The notes: a model not told the origin generated them from the sequence alone. Shown: positions 1-8,952, counted from the first letter of the stretch. The stretch: DNA of 64,000 nt from Amphibacillus xylanus NBRC 15112 (GCF_000307165.1 NC_018704.1:1922001-1986000), one strand, 5' to 3'. Program-made: numbers and translations.

Positions 1-641
1 CCAGGTCGAGCTGAAAAGCGATTTGCGTAATCTTGACCACTTCGATTGACATGACCTTGATAAATATTTGTTTGCGTTTGATGTGAGCGATAGCCTGATA
101 CAGCAGCTAACTCAATGCCTTCCTCTTCAAATGCTGTTGAAAATAACGTTTCTAGTGCAGAAGCAGCATCTTTTCTTAATAGTCGACGTTCATCACCTTT
201 AGGTTTTGTATGAGATACATCTGGCTCAACTAAATCATTAGGTGCATAACCAGCAGGTAGTTTTCGGTTCTTATTTAGATAAACTTCAATACTACTTGGA
301 TTACTCACAATATATAAACCTGTTTTCTGGTCAACATCAGAAATATTATAATTACTTTTATCTTCATCGCTAATAACTATCTTCTGCTCTGTCTTTTCAG
401 GAGCTTTAACTTCTTCGTTTTTCTCTGTTTTTTCTGACTCATCTTGTGTTTCTATTTCTTCTTTAGTCTCTTCTTCGATTTCTTCAAGTTCTTCAAATTC
501 AATCATTGGCTTCTTATTTAATTGGGTAACTGCTTTTACTTCAAGATTAGAAGTATCATATGGTATTGCTTCATTATTAGCTCCATTGCACCCTGTTATA
601 AAAATAATTATTAAAACTAATAATAAAATATTACTTTTCAA
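1..641 (-). CDS. VanY-type D-Ala-D-Ala carboxypeptidase lipoprotein, 3' end cut by window edge
   Basis: Translating the minus strand from a TTG at 641 gives a lipoprotein: a Lys-led hydrophobic signal ending in the lipobox FITGC, an acidic Glu-rich linker (about residues 35-75), then a domain with YLNKNRKLPAGY and AVSGYRSHQTQ. These are typical of the VanY/peptidase M15B family, which trims the terminal D-Ala of peptidoglycan stem peptides outside the membrane. The window ends just as the Zn-binding SxxGxSEH region would begin, so the catalytic residues cannot be checked. The start is chosen because GAGGTGAG lies about 5 bases upstream. Its start faces that of the CDF transporter gene. Confidence 0.85.
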   Translation of the reverse strand, partial: MKSNILLLVLIIIFITGCNGANNEAIPYDTSNLEVKAVTQLNKKPMIEFEELEEIEEETKEEIETQDESEKTEKNEEVKAPEKTEQKIVISDEDKSNYNISDVDQKTGLYIVSNPSSIEVYLNKNRKLPAGYAPNDLVEPDVSHTKPKGDERRLLRKDAASALETLFSTAFEEEGIELAAVSGYRSHQTQTNIYQGHVNRSGQDYANRFSARP

Positions 642-846
642 ACGGCTCACCTCAATCCTAATGCCCCTATTATACAACATTAGACAAAAGAATAATGTAT
701 CTATTTTATTAATAATATTAATTGGTAATATCATAAAATTTTTCCATAGGGAAACAATCATTGCCATGACAAGTAATCTTGCTCTAGACCCACCAACATT
801 CACAATGATAAAGTATTATAAAACGTATCAGGAAGGAAACAACTCA

Positions 847-1716
847 ATGAATCAGTATCAAAAAATTAAAAAAGGCGAGTTTGGCGCATGGCTTAGTATT
901 ATCGCCTACATTGTCTTAGCCTTAACAAAAATTATTATTGCACAAATGACACATTCCCAGGCGCTTCGTGCTGATGGCTTGAATAATGCCACAGATGTTG
1001 TCGCTTCAATATCAATCTTAATCGGTTTAAAAATTTCCAGGAGACCACCTGATCATAACCATCACTATGGTCATTTCCGTGCTGAGCTGATTGCATCACT
1101 TGTAGCTGCTTTTATTATGGTAACCGTTGGCTTACAAGTTATCATTAATGCCATCCAACTCACTTTTAGTGGGCAAAGTCAGCAACCATCAATGCTTGCA
1201 GGCTGGATTGCCTTAATATCTGCATGTTTTATGTTTGGTGTGTATTTATTTAATCGAAAATTATCAATTAAGATAAATAGTCAATCACTCTTTGCAGCAT
1301 CACAAGATAATAAAGCTGATGCTCTCATAAGTTTGGCAGCATTCTTTGGGATTTTAGGCGCACAGATTGGGTTCACTTGGATTGATCCGATTGCGGGATT
1401 ATTTGTCGGTATCATTATCGTTTATACGGCATGGAAAATTTTCATGGATGCAAGTGTCACATTAACAGACGGATTTGAGGTTGAATCAGTTGAAGAGATT
1501 AAAGCTTTTATTGAAAAAGATCCTGATGTAAAAGAAGTGAAAGATATAAAAGGAAGATATGACGGTAATCGTATTTATCTAGATTTAACACTTTATGTCG
1601 ATCCTAAGATGACGATTCAACATGCACATTTAATCACAGACCGAATCGAATCTGCTTTAGCTAAACAATTCGATGCCGACCAAATTCAGATTCACCTTGA
1701 ACCTTATGTTCAATAA
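847..1716 (+). CDS. Cation diffusion facilitator (CDF) family metal efflux transporter
   Basis: A 289-residue protein with about six membrane segments and a cytoplasmic C-terminal domain. CDF proteins exchange divalent metals (Zn, Mn, Fe, Co) for protons. The motif DGLNNATDVVAS in the second helix and the His-rich HNHHYGHFRAE loop identify the family; the fifth-helix motif reads QDNKADALIS, without the His often found at this position in Zn-specific members, so Mn2+ is as likely as Zn2+ (inference). The start at 847 has GGAAGG upstream; an open frame extends upstream to 586 but overlaps the divergent gene and has no homology. Monocistronic, followed by a strong terminator. Confidence 0.85.
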   Translation: MNQYQKIKKGEFGAWLSIIAYIVLALTKIIIAQMTHSQALRADGLNNATDVVASISILIGLKISRRPPDHNHHYGHFRAELIASLVAAFIMVTVGLQVIINAIQLTFSGQSQQPSMLAGWIALISACFMFGVYLFNRKLSIKINSQSLFAASQDNKADALISLAAFFGILGAQIGFTWIDPIAGLFVGIIIVYTAWKIFMDASVTLTDGFEVESVEEIKAFIEKDPDVKEVKDIKGRYDGNRIYLDLTLYVDPKMTIQHAHLITDRIESALAKQFDADQIQIHLEPYVQ

Positions 1717-1735
1717 TGAATGATTAAATACGAAA

Positions 1736-1770
1736 GGATGAGGTAAAATGACCTCATCCTCATTTTTTTA
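1736..1770 (+). terminator. Intrinsic terminator after the CDF gene
   Basis: A perfect 9-bp stem GGATGAGGT / ACCTCATCC with a 6-base loop is followed by TCATTTTTTT. It serves the + strand gene. The convergent azlCD operon ends just to its right and may share the hairpin, although the U-tract on that strand is poor. Confidence 0.85.
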
Positions 1771-1797
1771 GCGTAATAAAATACTTATCTCTTTATA

Positions 1798-2091
1798 TCA
1801 GAGTAGAAAATAAACTACGCCAATTGCACCAATGACGACTAATACAATGTGGAATCTGAATAATGATAACAATATAGCTGCTAAACCACCAATAATACCA
1901 ATATGAGGCTGATCAGCAATAACATTTAAAATACCAGGAAAAATTAATGCCCCGAGAGCTGCATAAGGAATTAATTCAAGCCATTGCCCAACCCAAGTCG
2001 GAAACTTTAATTTGTCTACTATAAATGCTGGTAAGATTCTTGGAATAACCGTGACAAGACTCATTAAAATAATCATTAACCAGATTGTCAT
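1798..2091 (-). CDS. azlD: AzlD family branched-chain amino acid export protein, small subunit
   Basis: A 97-residue membrane protein with four predicted helices and the AzlD-typical RILPAFIVDK motif near the N terminus. AzlD pairs with AzlC to form a branched-chain amino acid (and analogue) exporter. Its ATG overlaps the last codons of azlC by 4 bases, indicating translational coupling. The length is usual for the family. Confidence 0.9.
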   Translation of the reverse strand: MTIWLMIILMSLVTVIPRILPAFIVDKLKFPTWVGQWLELIPYAALGALIFPGILNVIADQPHIGIIGGLAAILLSLFRFHIVLVVIGAIGVVYFLL

Positions 2092-2783
2092 GATTCACTC
2101 CTCCTAAACAATAAGAAACCAAGTCCACTTGCTACTAAAGTAGACAAGACGATCGACCAGCCTTCTTGAATAAATTGATTAAAACCATAATTTAAAATCA
2201 TCGCCAGCACTGCAATTAAACCATATCTGAAATTTGCTTTAACTGAAGGTACCAATAAAGCAATAAACATCGCATATAACGCAATGCCAAAGCTTTGGCT
2301 AATGGCACTAGGTATAATATCGCCTACAAATCCGCCGATAAACGATCCAACTACCCACGATATGTATGCACTAAGAACAATTGCAAAGTAAAACCAATGG
2401 CCATTTTCCTCATTAGCTTGTTCCTTCTCAACAGTTGTTACGGAAAATGTTTCATCTGTTATAAATAGAGTTAATAGTGTGCGCCATTTTAGATTAGTTT
2501 TTGTTAAACGATGGGCAAATGAAAAGCTCATCACAAAATGCCTAAAGTTCAATACAAATGTGGCAATCACAATTTCCAGTACACCTGCATTAAGTAAAAT
2601 CATATTTGTTGCCATAATTTGAGCGGCACCACCGTAAACCATCACACTCATACCAGTTAATTCTAATAAAGATAATCCGGCCTGACTGGCTAGTACACCA
2701 AAGGTTATCGCAATTGGGAAATAGCCAAGCATGATCGGTATCCCAACTTTTAAACCTTTGATAAATTGATCGACTGAACGCAT
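2088..2783 (-). CDS. azlC: AzlC family branched-chain amino acid exporter, large subunit
   Basis: A 231-residue protein with multiple membrane helices and family-typical stretches: GYFPIAITFGVLA, GGAAQIMATNM and LNFRHFVMS. AzlC and AzlD together export branched-chain amino acids. I start it at 2783 (MRSVDQ), where GGAGG lies 7-8 bases upstream; the longer frame from 2813 would place a start upstream of that Shine-Dalgarno. No Lrp/AzlB-type regulator is adjacent. A hairpin terminating map lies directly upstream, so azlCD must have its own promoter in the short gap. Confidence 0.9.
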   Translation of the reverse strand: MRSVDQFIKGLKVGIPIMLGYFPIAITFGVLASQAGLSLLELTGMSVMVYGGAAQIMATNMILLNAGVLEIVIATFVLNFRHFVMSFSFAHRLTKTNLKWRTLLTLFITDETFSVTTVEKEQANEENGHWFYFAIVLSAYISWVVGSFIGGFVGDIIPSAISQSFGIALYAMFIALLVPSVKANFRYGLIAVLAMILNYGFNQFIQEGWSIVLSTLVASGLGFLLFRRSES

Positions 2784-2830
2784 ATAAAAACCTCCATACA
2801 ATTCCGAACTCAATCTAGTTGGAGTTCAAG

Positions 2831-2863
2831 TTAAATAAATAGCTAGCAAAAGGCTAGCTATTT
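2831..2863 (-). terminator. Intrinsic terminator after map
   Basis: An 11-bp perfect stem AAATAGCTAGC / GCTAGCTATTT (2837-2847 with 2853-2863) includes the map stop codon in its 5' arm. On the minus strand it is followed by ATTTAA, a modest U-tract. Confidence 0.7.
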
Positions 2864-3614
2864 ATTCATCTTGTTCAGTTAAAATAAGTGGCCCATCTTT
2901 CGTAATAATAAGTGTATGCTCAAACTGAGCTGAACGCTTACCATCAACCGTTCGTGCTGTCCAGCCGTTGTCATCCATCTTACTTTGCCATGCACCTTCG
3001 TTTAGCATTGGCTCAATTGTGATTGCCATACCTTCTTTTAATCGAACACCTTTACCAGGTAAGCCGTAATGTGGGATATAAGGTGATTCATGCATTGTTG
3101 GACCAATTCCGTGTCCTGTAAATTCACGTACAACAGAAAAACCTTCGCCCTCTGCATATTGCTGAATCGCATGACCAATATCACCAACACGATTACCAAC
3201 TTGAGCTTGCTCTATTCCGAGGTAAAGTGCTTTTTTCGTTACATCCATTAATTTTTTCCCGGCTTCATCAACCTCACCAACCGCATATGTCCAAGCTGAA
3301 TCAGCAAGGAAACCATTTAAATTTACAACCATATCGATTGTCACAATATCTCCATCTTTTAATGGTTCTGGTCGAGGAAATCCATGACAGATCTCATCAT
3401 TAATTGAGGCACAAGTTGCATACTCGTAACCGTTATAACCGATTTGTTCTGGAATTGCACCATGATCTCGCATATATTTTTCAACAAATTTATCGATCTC
3501 AGTTGTTGTAATCCCTGGCTTAATCATTTTTGCTATTTCTTTATGGATTTCAGCAAGTAGCTTACCTGCTTCAGCCATTAATTCAATCTCACGTTTACTC
3601 TTTCTTTGTATCAT
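2862..3614 (-). CDS. map: Type I methionine aminopeptidase
   Basis: A 250-residue enzyme that removes the initiator methionine from nascent proteins in the cytoplasm. The pita-bread fold metal ligands appear in order: DIVTIDM and ADSAWTYAVG (two Asp), TGHGIGPTMHE (His), TIEPML (Glu) and QFEHTLII (Glu). I start it at 3614 (MIQRKSKREIEL) with AAGGGG upstream; the longer frame adds an unsupported 9-residue leader. It stands alone here, not in the ribosomal-protein/secY/adk operon where Bacilli usually keep a map gene, so it may be a second copy of the YflG kind (inference). Confidence 0.93.
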   Translation of the reverse strand: MIQRKSKREIELMAEAGKLLAEIHKEIAKMIKPGITTTEIDKFVEKYMRDHGAIPEQIGYNGYEYATCASINDEICHGFPRPEPLKDGDIVTIDMVVNLNGFLADSAWTYAVGEVDEAGKKLMDVTKKALYLGIEQAQVGNRVGDIGHAIQQYAEGEGFSVVREFTGHGIGPTMHESPYIPHYGLPGKGVRLKEGMAITIEPMLNEGAWQSKMDDNGWTARTVDGKRSAQFEHTLIITKDGPLILTEQDE

Positions 3615-3828
3615 CAAGATAACCCCTTTCTTTCCATACATACTATAACATATTTAGCTTTATTGTGTCTTATTTGTCGATAGTTTTGCAAGAAAAATAA
3701 ACAGATAAAAATCACCTCATGATGATGAGAACAGGTTGTACAATATATAACGTTGGTGAGTTTGAAAACTTACTAACGTTATTTTTTTATTTTAAGAATA
3801 TTTAATTTTATAACTCACGTTATAAACC

Positions 3829-3955
3829 GCAGTTAGCCGAACCTCCGCGTTCCATGGGCACGTCTTTTAGCTAACTCAGTCAAGCAGAGTACGCTTGACT
3901 GAGTGGATCTTCAGCTCGTGCTGTCCCCATTGGAGTCTCCGGTTCGGCTAACTGC
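3829..3955. repeat. Dispersed palindromic repeat, copy A
   Basis: It is bounded by a perfect 15-bp inverted repeat GCAGTTAGCCGAACC / GGTTCGGCTAACTGC. The core contains TTTTAGCTAACT, an inner hairpin around AGTCAAG/CTTGACT, and GGATCTTCAGCTCGTGCTG. The same core recurs inverted at 4374-4498 and in the other ISL3-derived elements, and in a diverged form at 49625-49840. Bacillaceae intergenic regions often contain repeats of this GGGCACG...CAGCTCGTGC type; I do not know an accepted name. Confidence 0.75.
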
Positions 3956-4033
3956 TAATTATCAACTTTCTTATTCTTACTACTAGATAAAAATATAACT
4001 TTTTTACCCGGATGTGTGGAGCGCGCCGAATAA

Positions 4034-4381
4034 AAAGGTCAACCATGTAAATTTATTCATGGTGATCTAACTTATGATCCTACTCATTGTAAAAATTGTG
4101 GTATCAAAATGAAAACTAGTCTAAAAACTTTAAGAATACATTTACCATATAAACAGAATAGTTTTATTCACATATACAACAACGGCCGAATTGAAGGGAT
4201 TAACAACAAGATTAAGGTAATTAGCAAAGTCGCATACGGTTATCGTAATTTTTATTATTTCAAGAAACGAATGATGATTCACTTCAAGTTTAAAGCAATA
4301 GAAACAAATTCGAGTGAAAAATGCAAAAAGAAACACGGTATGAAGCAGCCATTTAATTTAGAAGTGAAAAACAGCAGGTGA
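4034..4381 (+). pseudogene. ISL3 transposase remnant, N- and C-terminal parts fused by internal deletion
   Basis: The frame reads a zinc-finger-like N-terminal piece (HGDLTYDPTHCKNCGIK, then LKTLRIHLPYKQ) joined directly to the extreme C terminus of an ISL3 transposase (GRIEGINNKIKVI...AYGYRNFYYFKKR). The catalytic DDE core of roughly 250-300 residues between them is missing. An ATG-initiated 90-residue frame (4109-4381) survives, but it cannot be a transposase. Any mobility would need a transposase supplied from elsewhere. Confidence 0.8.
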
Positions 4382-4498
4382 AATACACGAGACTCCTGCG
4401 GGAACTGCACGAGCTGAAGATCCACTAAGGCAAGCGCTCTATGCTTGCCTTAGTTAGCTAAAAGCCGTGCCCGCAGAAAGCGAGTGTATTTCACCTGC
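4374..4498. repeat. Dispersed palindromic repeat, copy B
   Basis: It is bounded by a perfect 15-bp inverted repeat GCAGGTGAAATACAC / GTGTATTTCACCTGC. An inner hairpin AAGGCAAGCgctctatGCTTGCCTT lies between GAAGATCCACT and AGTTAGCTAAAAGCC. It begins at the end of the transposase remnant and occupies the same place in all three ISL3-derived elements, so it entered the lineage before they spread. Confidence 0.8.
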
Positions 4499-4617
4499 GG
4501 TGAACAAGTTGTATCTTTATTAAAACTAATATAAATTTATTCTCGACTAATTATAAAACCTACCAACACTATTTGACATTGAACCTGAGAACAACGATTG
4601 AGGTGATTATTATCATT

Positions 4618-6885
4618 TTATTGTTTTATAATTCTGACACCATAAAGTCCTCCAGCAATTTTCTTTTGATCTGCTTGGAACTTAACTTCTACTCGATCTT
4701 TACCTTTCGTTAGATCAACAGGAATTTGATAAGTACGATCAATGAGTGAACCTGGATTTGGTGCTTCAATTTTTTCTGTTGCAATCACAATGCCATCAAT
4801 TAATATATCGAACTCACGGTCAAATCTCGCACCATCAATATGCTGGTGACGGTCACCACCATTATATGTGACAATTAATTGGTTTTGTTTTTCCGGATCA
4901 ACTGCTAATTGATAGCTAACATAGCCACCATCACGAGCATCACGCCAATGACGATCTGCTAGATTAAAGTAACCCATTGTAGAATTCTCTGATTGAATCA
5001 TGTGATCTGTTTCAGGCTGTTGTTCACCCGGCTGAACAAAATCAACGGTTATTCTACGCAATGCCTCTGCTTTTTCTCGATCTTCATCTATAAAGTTTTG
5101 ATAGGCTTCAGGCGTCAGTACATCCCAATACACCGTATAGCGTTCGTGATGTAAATCATAAAACGGGATTAATGTCATTTTCTGATCACCCGGTTGACCG
5201 ATCGCATCAGTTTCAAATGTTAATGTTTCTGCATCGACTAAATTCAATGTTGTTTCTGGTTGTTTATCAGTAACTAATGTCGGTACGTCAATTAGAGGAT
5301 GATTATTATACACTTGGTGATCGCCAACAATGTCTTGCTCTGGATAATTTTCGCGACCCAATCTTCCAGCTAATAAAATTGGACCATAGAAAAATGCTTT
5401 CTTTTCAGGCTGGTCTTTTGCTGTATAAGTTCGAAGTCCCATTGGTAATTGGAATGTAACAGTATCATTCTTATACCACTTACGATCAATTTCATAGTAG
5501 CCATTTACAAGTTCTAATGCTACTGGCTCACCATTAATTTGTAGCGCCATCTCACCAGCTAACCAATTTGGTTTGCGAAGGTAAACTGTTAATCTCTCAC
5601 CATTACCTTCTTTCACGGTAAAATGAACGGTCTCATCATATGGGAAGTCAGTTTCTTGAATAAACTGCAGATCTTTCTCCGCAATTGTTAATGTCGATGG
5701 AATAAATAAGTTTACATATAGTGAATCTGCTTTTCGCGTATAGATATTTTTCGTATATCGAGCTGGGTTTTCCATTCCACTACCCGTACAGCACCAAAAT
5801 GAATTATCCGGTGAGCAATATACTTTAAAGTGTCCTGGCTCAGTAGGAATAAAATATGATTTCATTCCAGATTCAGGATCCTGTGAGCCTAAAATATGAT
5901 TATAAAGTGCATTTTCATAATAATCCATATAACGGCTATCTGGCTGCCAATCAAATAAATGCTCTGTTAACTTAAGCATATTGTATGTGTTACATGTTTC
6001 TGTTGAGATAATTCCAAGCGGTTCTGTATCTACTGGTCCAAAGTGCTCGGCATTACTATTCCCACCGAAAGCATACGATCTATGATAAACAACTTGATCC
6101 CAAAAGAAACGTGATAATTTTTGATATTCTTCTTTTCCAGTCATATCGTAAAGCTTTGCAGCACCGATTACCTTAGGAATTTGTGTATTGGCATGTTTGC
6201 CAGCTAGATCGTCAATACCTTCAATTAACGGATCCAGTACTGCTTTATGATTAAAGCGCTCTGCTAACTTTAAGAAGCGCTTATCACCTGTGATTTCGTA
6301 AACATCTGCCATCGTTTCATTCATGCCACCAAATTCACAAATTAACATGCGTTGAAACTGCTCGTCATTTAGCTTACTTAATCCTTGGTCTGCCCAGTTT
6401 GACAATTTTACTAGAACTGTTTTTGCTTTCTCATTTGAAGCCAATCGATAAGCATCAACAAGACCAGCATAAATTTTATGTATACTGTACCACGGTACCC
6501 AAGAGCCACCTAGACCGAAGTTATCAACACGGAATTCACCAGTAAAAACTTCATCAAAACAGTCACGCGGAAAACCACTTACATAGCCTTCTGGATCAAA
6601 AGCTTGTACATGTGCTAGCTCGTCTATGGCATAATCAATTTTATGCTTAAGTAATAAATCACCTGTTACGTTATACATTAAAGACGCAGCTGAGAGCCAA
6701 TGTCCGATTGAATGTCCGGCGATCTCCATCGATTCCCACCCACCATAACGAGGCGCACGAGGTTCTTGCCCAACCGCTTCATAGCACGGTGCAATTAGTC
6801 GATCAATATCGAGATAAAGTAAATATTCTTTCCCTTTTTGTTGAGATTCTTTAAACATACCTTGATTCAGTTGTACTTGATCCAC
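4618..6885 (-). CDS. GH127 family beta-L-arabinofuranosidase (DUF1680)
   Basis: A 755-residue cytoplasmic glycosidase (no signal peptide) of the HypBA1 type, which releases beta-linked L-arabinofuranose from plant arabinooligosaccharides. An (alpha/alpha)6 barrel fills roughly residues 1-420, followed by beta-sandwich domains. The Zn/cysteine active site is present: ETCNTYNM (Glu296, Cys298) and FWCCTGSGMEN (Cys365, Cys366), where one of the paired Cys acts as nucleophile. The GTG at 6885 is preferred because AAAGGGTG lies 7 bases before it; a TTG at 6891 is too close. It is divergently paired with an AraC regulator. No transporter is adjacent, so oligosaccharide uptake must be encoded elsewhere. 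Confidence 0.9.
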   Translation of the reverse strand: MDQVQLNQGMFKESQQKGKEYLLYLDIDRLIAPCYEAVGQEPRAPRYGGWESMEIAGHSIGHWLSAASLMYNVTGDLLLKHKIDYAIDELAHVQAFDPEGYVSGFPRDCFDEVFTGEFRVDNFGLGGSWVPWYSIHKIYAGLVDAYRLASNEKAKTVLVKLSNWADQGLSKLNDEQFQRMLICEFGGMNETMADVYEITGDKRFLKLAERFNHKAVLDPLIEGIDDLAGKHANTQIPKVIGAAKLYDMTGKEEYQKLSRFFWDQVVYHRSYAFGGNSNAEHFGPVDTEPLGIISTETCNTYNMLKLTEHLFDWQPDSRYMDYYENALYNHILGSQDPESGMKSYFIPTEPGHFKVYCSPDNSFWCCTGSGMENPARYTKNIYTRKADSLYVNLFIPSTLTIAEKDLQFIQETDFPYDETVHFTVKEGNGERLTVYLRKPNWLAGEMALQINGEPVALELVNGYYEIDRKWYKNDTVTFQLPMGLRTYTAKDQPEKKAFFYGPILLAGRLGRENYPEQDIVGDHQVYNNHPLIDVPTLVTDKQPETTLNLVDAETLTFETDAIGQPGDQKMTLIPFYDLHHERYTVYWDVLTPEAYQNFIDEDREKAEALRRITVDFVQPGEQQPETDHMIQSENSTMGYFNLADRHWRDARDGGYVSYQLAVDPEKQNQLIVTYNGGDRHQHIDGARFDREFDILIDGIVIATEKIEAPNPGSLIDRTYQIPVDLTKGKDRVEVKFQADQKKIAGGLYGVRIIKQ

Positions 6886-7012
6886 GATCAATCACCCTTT
6901 CAACACTTTAGTTAACTCCATTATGCCAGTCATTTCTCGGTTAAAGAATACCGCCATTTTTAATAAACATATCTTTTTTTGTGATATACTGTTTGTAAAA
7001 AAGGTGATCACG

Positions 7013-7861
7013 GTGAATCAAGTCAAACTACCTAGCTATCAGTTACCATTAGTCAATGAAGTCAATTACCTTGAAGATCTAAAAGGTGAACTTACCCACC
7101 CTAATCGATTATTACCTGACTTACATGTCTTTATCTTTGTTCAATCAGGTCAAATTGATGTCATTGAAGAAAACACACATTACACACTTACATCAGGTAG
7201 CTACTTATTTTTACATAGTGGCTTAAACCATTGGGGCACGACCGAATATCAACCGAACACAAGCTGGTATTACATTCACTTTTTTGCTAACAAAAATACT
7301 TTAAAAGAAGAGTATTATTGGACTGAGTCTCCATCAATTATTCCAGAGGACACCTATCATAAAAGCTTAACATTACCTAAAACCGGACGTGTCGCTCAGC
7401 CTGAATATTTCAGTACACGTCTACAACAAATCGTTGATAATCGGCGCAATGGACCATTGATCCAATCACTAGATTGTTATCAGTTATTCCTAGAACTATA
7501 TCAACAAAATAAAAAAACCAACCGAAAGCCTCAAGTTGATAAAATCGTTAGTAAGGTTCAGCAACTTTGCCAAGCTAGTCAACATAAATTAACGAGTGAT
7601 GAGATCGCGGAGTTTTTGCATTTGAATTATGCCTATATTTCAAATGTTTTCAAAAAGGAAACAGGGATCACAATCAGTCATTATCAAAATCAACTCATGA
7701 TAGAGCGTGCGATAAGATTATTTAATCAGACAGATCTAAATATTACTGAGGTTAGTGAACAGCTCGATTTTCCTAATCCATTTTATTTTAGTCGTGTCTT
7801 TAAACAAGTTACAGGCATCAGTCCATCACTATATTTAAAGCAAAGGTACCGTCAATCATAA
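7013..7861 (+). CDS. AraC family transcriptional regulator, sugar-responsive type
   Basis: 282 residues: an N-terminal cupin-like sensor domain (about 10-150), then a C-terminal pair of helix-turn-helix motifs (about 180-280) with the family signatures TSDEIAEFLHLNYAYISNVFKKE split across helix one and ITEVSEQLDFPNPFYFSRVF in helix two. It most likely controls the divergent GH127 gene in response to an arabinose-containing ligand (inference from position). The start is the GTG at 7013 with AAGGTG 7 bases upstream; the longer frame from 6923 runs through the promoter region. Confidence 0.88.
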   Translation: MNQVKLPSYQLPLVNEVNYLEDLKGELTHPNRLLPDLHVFIFVQSGQIDVIEENTHYTLTSGSYLFLHSGLNHWGTTEYQPNTSWYYIHFFANKNTLKEEYYWTESPSIIPEDTYHKSLTLPKTGRVAQPEYFSTRLQQIVDNRRNGPLIQSLDCYQLFLELYQQNKKTNRKPQVDKIVSKVQQLCQASQHKLTSDEIAEFLHLNYAYISNVFKKETGITISHYQNQLMIERAIRLFNQTDLNITEVSEQLDFPNPFYFSRVFKQVTGISPSLYLKQRYRQS

Positions 7862-7863
7862 AA

Positions 7864-7902
7864 TTAAAGAGGATCTCAGCCTATAGCTGAAATCCTCTTT
7901 GG
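7864..7902 (+). terminator. Hairpin between araC-type gene and the YjcZ-like gene
   Basis: AAAGAGGATCTCAGC and GCTGAAATCCTCTTT form a stem of about 13 bp with a 4-base loop. The U-tract is short on both strands, so it may be a bidirectional, weak terminator for the two convergent genes. Confidence 0.6.
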
Positions 7903-7905
7903 AAA

Positions 7906-8007
7906 TTAATAAGCACCGTAGCCCCATGATGCTCCGATAATGATTAATAAGATGAATAAAACAACAATTAACGCAAAACCAGAACCGTAGCCGTAACTTG
8001 CACCCAT
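7906..8007 (-). CDS. YjcZ family small hydrophobic sporulation-type protein (33 aa)
   Basis: The minus strand reads [16 protein letters not shown], then a run of aliphatic residues, then GASWGYGAY and stop. This Gly/Tyr-flanked single hydrophobic helix is the YjcZ pattern; such peptides are abundant in sporulating Bacillaceae and some are spore-associated. A strong AGGAGGGTT lies 7 bases before the ATG. A short gene easily missed by length cut-offs. Confidence 0.85.
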   Translation of the reverse strand: MGASYGYGSGFALIVVLFILLIIIGASWGYGAY

Positions 8008-8097
8008 CCTGAACCCTCCTTTTACTATCAATTCAATATAGAATATGTTCTTTTAGTAAAAGTGGGAAAGCTTTATGTAAAAATGGGTCATTGTCAC

Positions 8098-8856
8098 CTA
8101 ACGATAATCTTTAATGCTATAATATTTCCCGTTTATAATGGCCGCTTCATCAAGTAAAATCTTAACGAGAACACTAGCAACATCTGCTGTATCACTTAAT
8201 TTATTCTCAACTTTATAATCAATAAATTGCTCTACATCCTTAAAAGCATCTGGACTCGCTGAGCGAATTTCCCCTTGCATGCCTGTATCCATAATGCTTG
8301 GATCAAATAAGATCACTTTATGTTCTGTTTTAAGCTCTTTTTGCTCTAGTGCAACAGATTCTGTATAACGATTGAGTCCGGCTTTTGATGAACCATACAA
8401 GCTCCAACCATACGTTGAACGATCGGCTGCTCCTGAAGTCACATTTGTAACTACCGTTTTAATGCCACAGTGCTTTGCTCTTTTTAACACAAGCGCAGTA
8501 GTTAAAATCGGTGCAATCAAATTAAGCTGCATATGTGCTTGAACCGCTTCACTTGTATGCTTAGTTGCGATATCAATTGGATTAACAGTAGCTGCATTAT
8601 TAATTAAGTAAACAAGGTCTGTTTCTTTTTTAAACACTTGATCGTTAATTTTTTCAATCGTCCGGTCCAATTGATCAACATCTGATAAATTACAGGTAAA
8701 GTGCTGATAAGTAACGCCTGCATCTCTTGCTATTTGAAGCAAGTCTCGATTTCTTGTTCTAGCAATCCCAACAACATGTACGCCTGCTTTCATTAATAGC
8801 TCAGCAATCGACGCACCTAGCCCTTTAGAAGTTCCAGTGATAATCGCAAATTTCAT
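8098..8856 (-). CDS. Short-chain dehydrogenase/reductase, benzil reductase (YueD) type
   Basis: 252 residues with a Rossmann N terminus ITGTSKGLGASIAE (the TGxxxGxG NADP-binding motif), LINNAATV and the catalytic triad Ser / YGSSKAG (Tyr and Lys, about residues 155-160). The overall sequence resembles (S)-benzoin-forming benzil reductases and sepiapterin reductase-like SDRs. The physiological substrate is unknown. I chose ATG 8856 although GGAGG is 10 bases away, because the alternative TTG lies only 2-3 bases from it. Confidence 0.85.
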   Translation of the reverse strand: MKFAIITGTSKGLGASIAELLMKAGVHVVGIARTRNRDLLQIARDAGVTYQHFTCNLSDVDQLDRTIEKINDQVFKKETDLVYLINNAATVNPIDIATKHTSEAVQAHMQLNLIAPILTTALVLKRAKHCGIKTVVTNVTSGAADRSTYGWSLYGSSKAGLNRYTESVALEQKELKTEHKVILFDPSIMDTGMQGEIRSASPDAFKDVEQFIDYKVENKLSDTADVASVLVKILLDEAAIINGKYYSIKDYR

Positions 8857-8952
8857 CTGATCCAAACCTCCAATTTATAATCATCTACACGTTTAATTAT
8901 AATGGATTATGAAGCGAAGTGCCAATTACCACTTCATTTTTAGGCTTAAAGA

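Larger units (their letters stand above)
3734..4585 (+). mobile_element. ISL3-derived non-autonomous element, copy 1 (852 bp)
   Basis: The left end GGTTGTACAATATATAACG and the right end (read inward, GGTTCAATGTCAAATAGTG) form imperfect terminal inverted repeats typical of ISL3 ends. A perfect 8-bp target duplication TGAGAACA flanks it (3726-3733 and 4586-4593), the ISL3 family target size. Inside are a fused remnant of an ISL3 transposase and two dispersed palindromic repeats. Removing the element restores AATCACCTCA...TGAGGTGATT, the terminator hairpin of the downstream GH127 gene on the minus strand, so it sits in a terminator loop. Confidence 0.88.

Noticed and set aside
586-846. N-terminal extension of the CDF transporter frame
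   Set aside because: It overlaps the divergent lipoprotein start, has no ribosome site and no family similarity; ATG 847 has a clear Shine-Dalgarno.
4109-4381. Functional 90-aa gene
   Set aside because: It is the deletion fusion of ISL3 transposase ends inside a mobile element; shadow frame 4142-4336 on the other strand likewise has no support.
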